6,419 nt of DNA. It comes from Rhodospirillaceae bacterium (GTDB taxonomy: Bacteria > Pseudomonadota > Alphaproteobacteria > Rhodospirillales > Rhodospirillaceae). The stretch lies in assembly GCA_002691085.1 (NCBI GenBank), contig NZGX01000048.1:40238-46656 (forward strand). The letters are read 5' to 3'. Every line of letters begins with the position of its first letter. Position 1 is the stretch's first letter. Below the pieces are notes generated by a model. That model was not told the origin of the DNA. It ran no database searches and worked only from the letters and a program-made list of their open reading frames with translations. Of the stretch, positions 6,054-6,419 are shown piece after piece. The position numbers and the translations under genes were made by a program.

Positions 6054-6419
6054 TTATGTTTTAATGGTTTGTATTATTGAGTCAGCTATTGCATTAATTA
6101 TAGAAGATGTATCAATGTTGTGCTCTTTATAAAGCTGTTTAATAGTTCCAGCTTCCCCAAATCTTTCAACCCCAAGGGGAAAGCATTTTTGTCCTAAAAC
6201 AGAGCCTAACCAACTAAGTGATAGAGGATGTCCATCATGAATGGTGATCAGGCTTGCATTTTTACTAAGTTTAGATAATAAATTTTCTATATGACTTTTT
6301 GAGTTTTTTTCTCCTAAGCGTCTTTTCTTTGCATTTAAATTCCAATCTGCATGTAATCGATCTGGTGATGTTACTGCAAGTACACCAGAGTTCGGAATAT
6401 CGTGTTCGATTAATTTAAA
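6054..6419 (-). CDS. Transketolase / pyruvate dehydrogenase E1-like enzyme, C-terminal domain, 5' end outside the window
   Basis: The minus strand is open from the window edge (6419) to a TAA at 6054-6056, giving 121 residues without a start codon. Early blocks are GVLAVTSPDRLHADW (12-26) and HDGHPLSLSWLGSVLG (61-76). GVERFGEAGTIKQLYKEHNID (83-103) follows. This layout matches the transketolase C-terminal domain of thiamine-diphosphate enzymes, in particular a group in alphaproteobacteria annotated as transketolase or homodimeric E1-like. The GVxxFGxxGTIxxLYxxxxID motif is the strongest evidence. The thiamine-binding and pyrimidine domains lie outside the window, so the substrate (2-oxo acid or ketose) cannot be decided. 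The gene converges on the flavoprotein gene with only eight bases between the two stop codons and no GC-rich terminator between them, so the transcripts probably overlap. Confidence 0.75.
   Translation of the reverse strand, partial: FKLIEHDIPNSGVLAVTSPDRLHADWNLNAKKRRLGEKNSKSHIENLLSKLSKNASLITIHDGHPLSLSWLGSVLGQKCFPLGVERFGEAGTIKQLYKEHNIDTSSIINAIADSIIQTIKT

Noticed and set aside
1..6419. CRISPR array, insertion sequence, tRNA/rRNA, or phage or defence genes
   Set aside because: I saw no regularly spaced repeats, transposase motifs, terminal inverted repeats or RNA gene signatures; all large frames are housekeeping or metabolic genes.

Overview
This window is an ordinary, gene-dense piece of a low-GC (roughly mid-30s percent, estimated by eye) Gram-negative chromosome. 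The protein styles and gene order point to an alphaproteobacterium. A short RNase D sits next to kdsD, followed by the lptC-lptA-lptB cluster and ptsN. The strong AT bias, tiny gene gaps and loss of genes that usually sit in this neighbourhood suggest a streamlined, possibly marine, lineage. That placement is inference, because no rRNA or other phylogenetic marker is present.

Layout. At 1-342 is the 3' part of a ribonuclease D gene, cut by the window start. A 135-base gap (343-477) holds a good sigma-70-type promoter candidate and a small GNRA-capped hairpin. The lipopolysaccharide block follows on the + strand with gaps of 25, 1 and 41 bases: kdsD (478-1464), lptC (1490-2152), lptA (2154-3047) and lptB (3089-3877). 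It reads as one operon. A 288-base, very AT-rich gap (3878-4165) holds weak stem-loops and a promoter candidate, with no recognisable gene. Then come ptsN (4166-4624) and, 11 bases later, an FAD-dependent oxidoreductase of the fumarate reductase/succinate dehydrogenase flavoprotein superfamily (4636-6045). A converging minus-strand gene (6054-6419, 5' end outside the window) encodes the C-terminal domain of a transketolase/pyruvate dehydrogenase E1-like enzyme.

How the genes work together. KdsD makes arabinose 5-phosphate, the first committed precursor of Kdo, the inner-core sugar of LPS. LptB is the ATPase of the LPS export machine, LptC its single-span inner-membrane tether and LptA the periplasmic bridge. 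The operon therefore couples LPS core synthesis to LPS transport. PtsN is the EIIA-Ntr regulatory phosphoacceptor. The flavoprotein has an unknown substrate and may only be a transcriptional neighbour.

No novel defence, mobile or CRISPR-like system is visible. The points most worth a second look are the absence of rpoN and hpf between lptB and ptsN, the absence of kdsC after kdsD, the unassigned flavoprotein, the long multi-repeat LptA, and two short upstream ORFs abutting or overlapping start or ribosome-binding sites.
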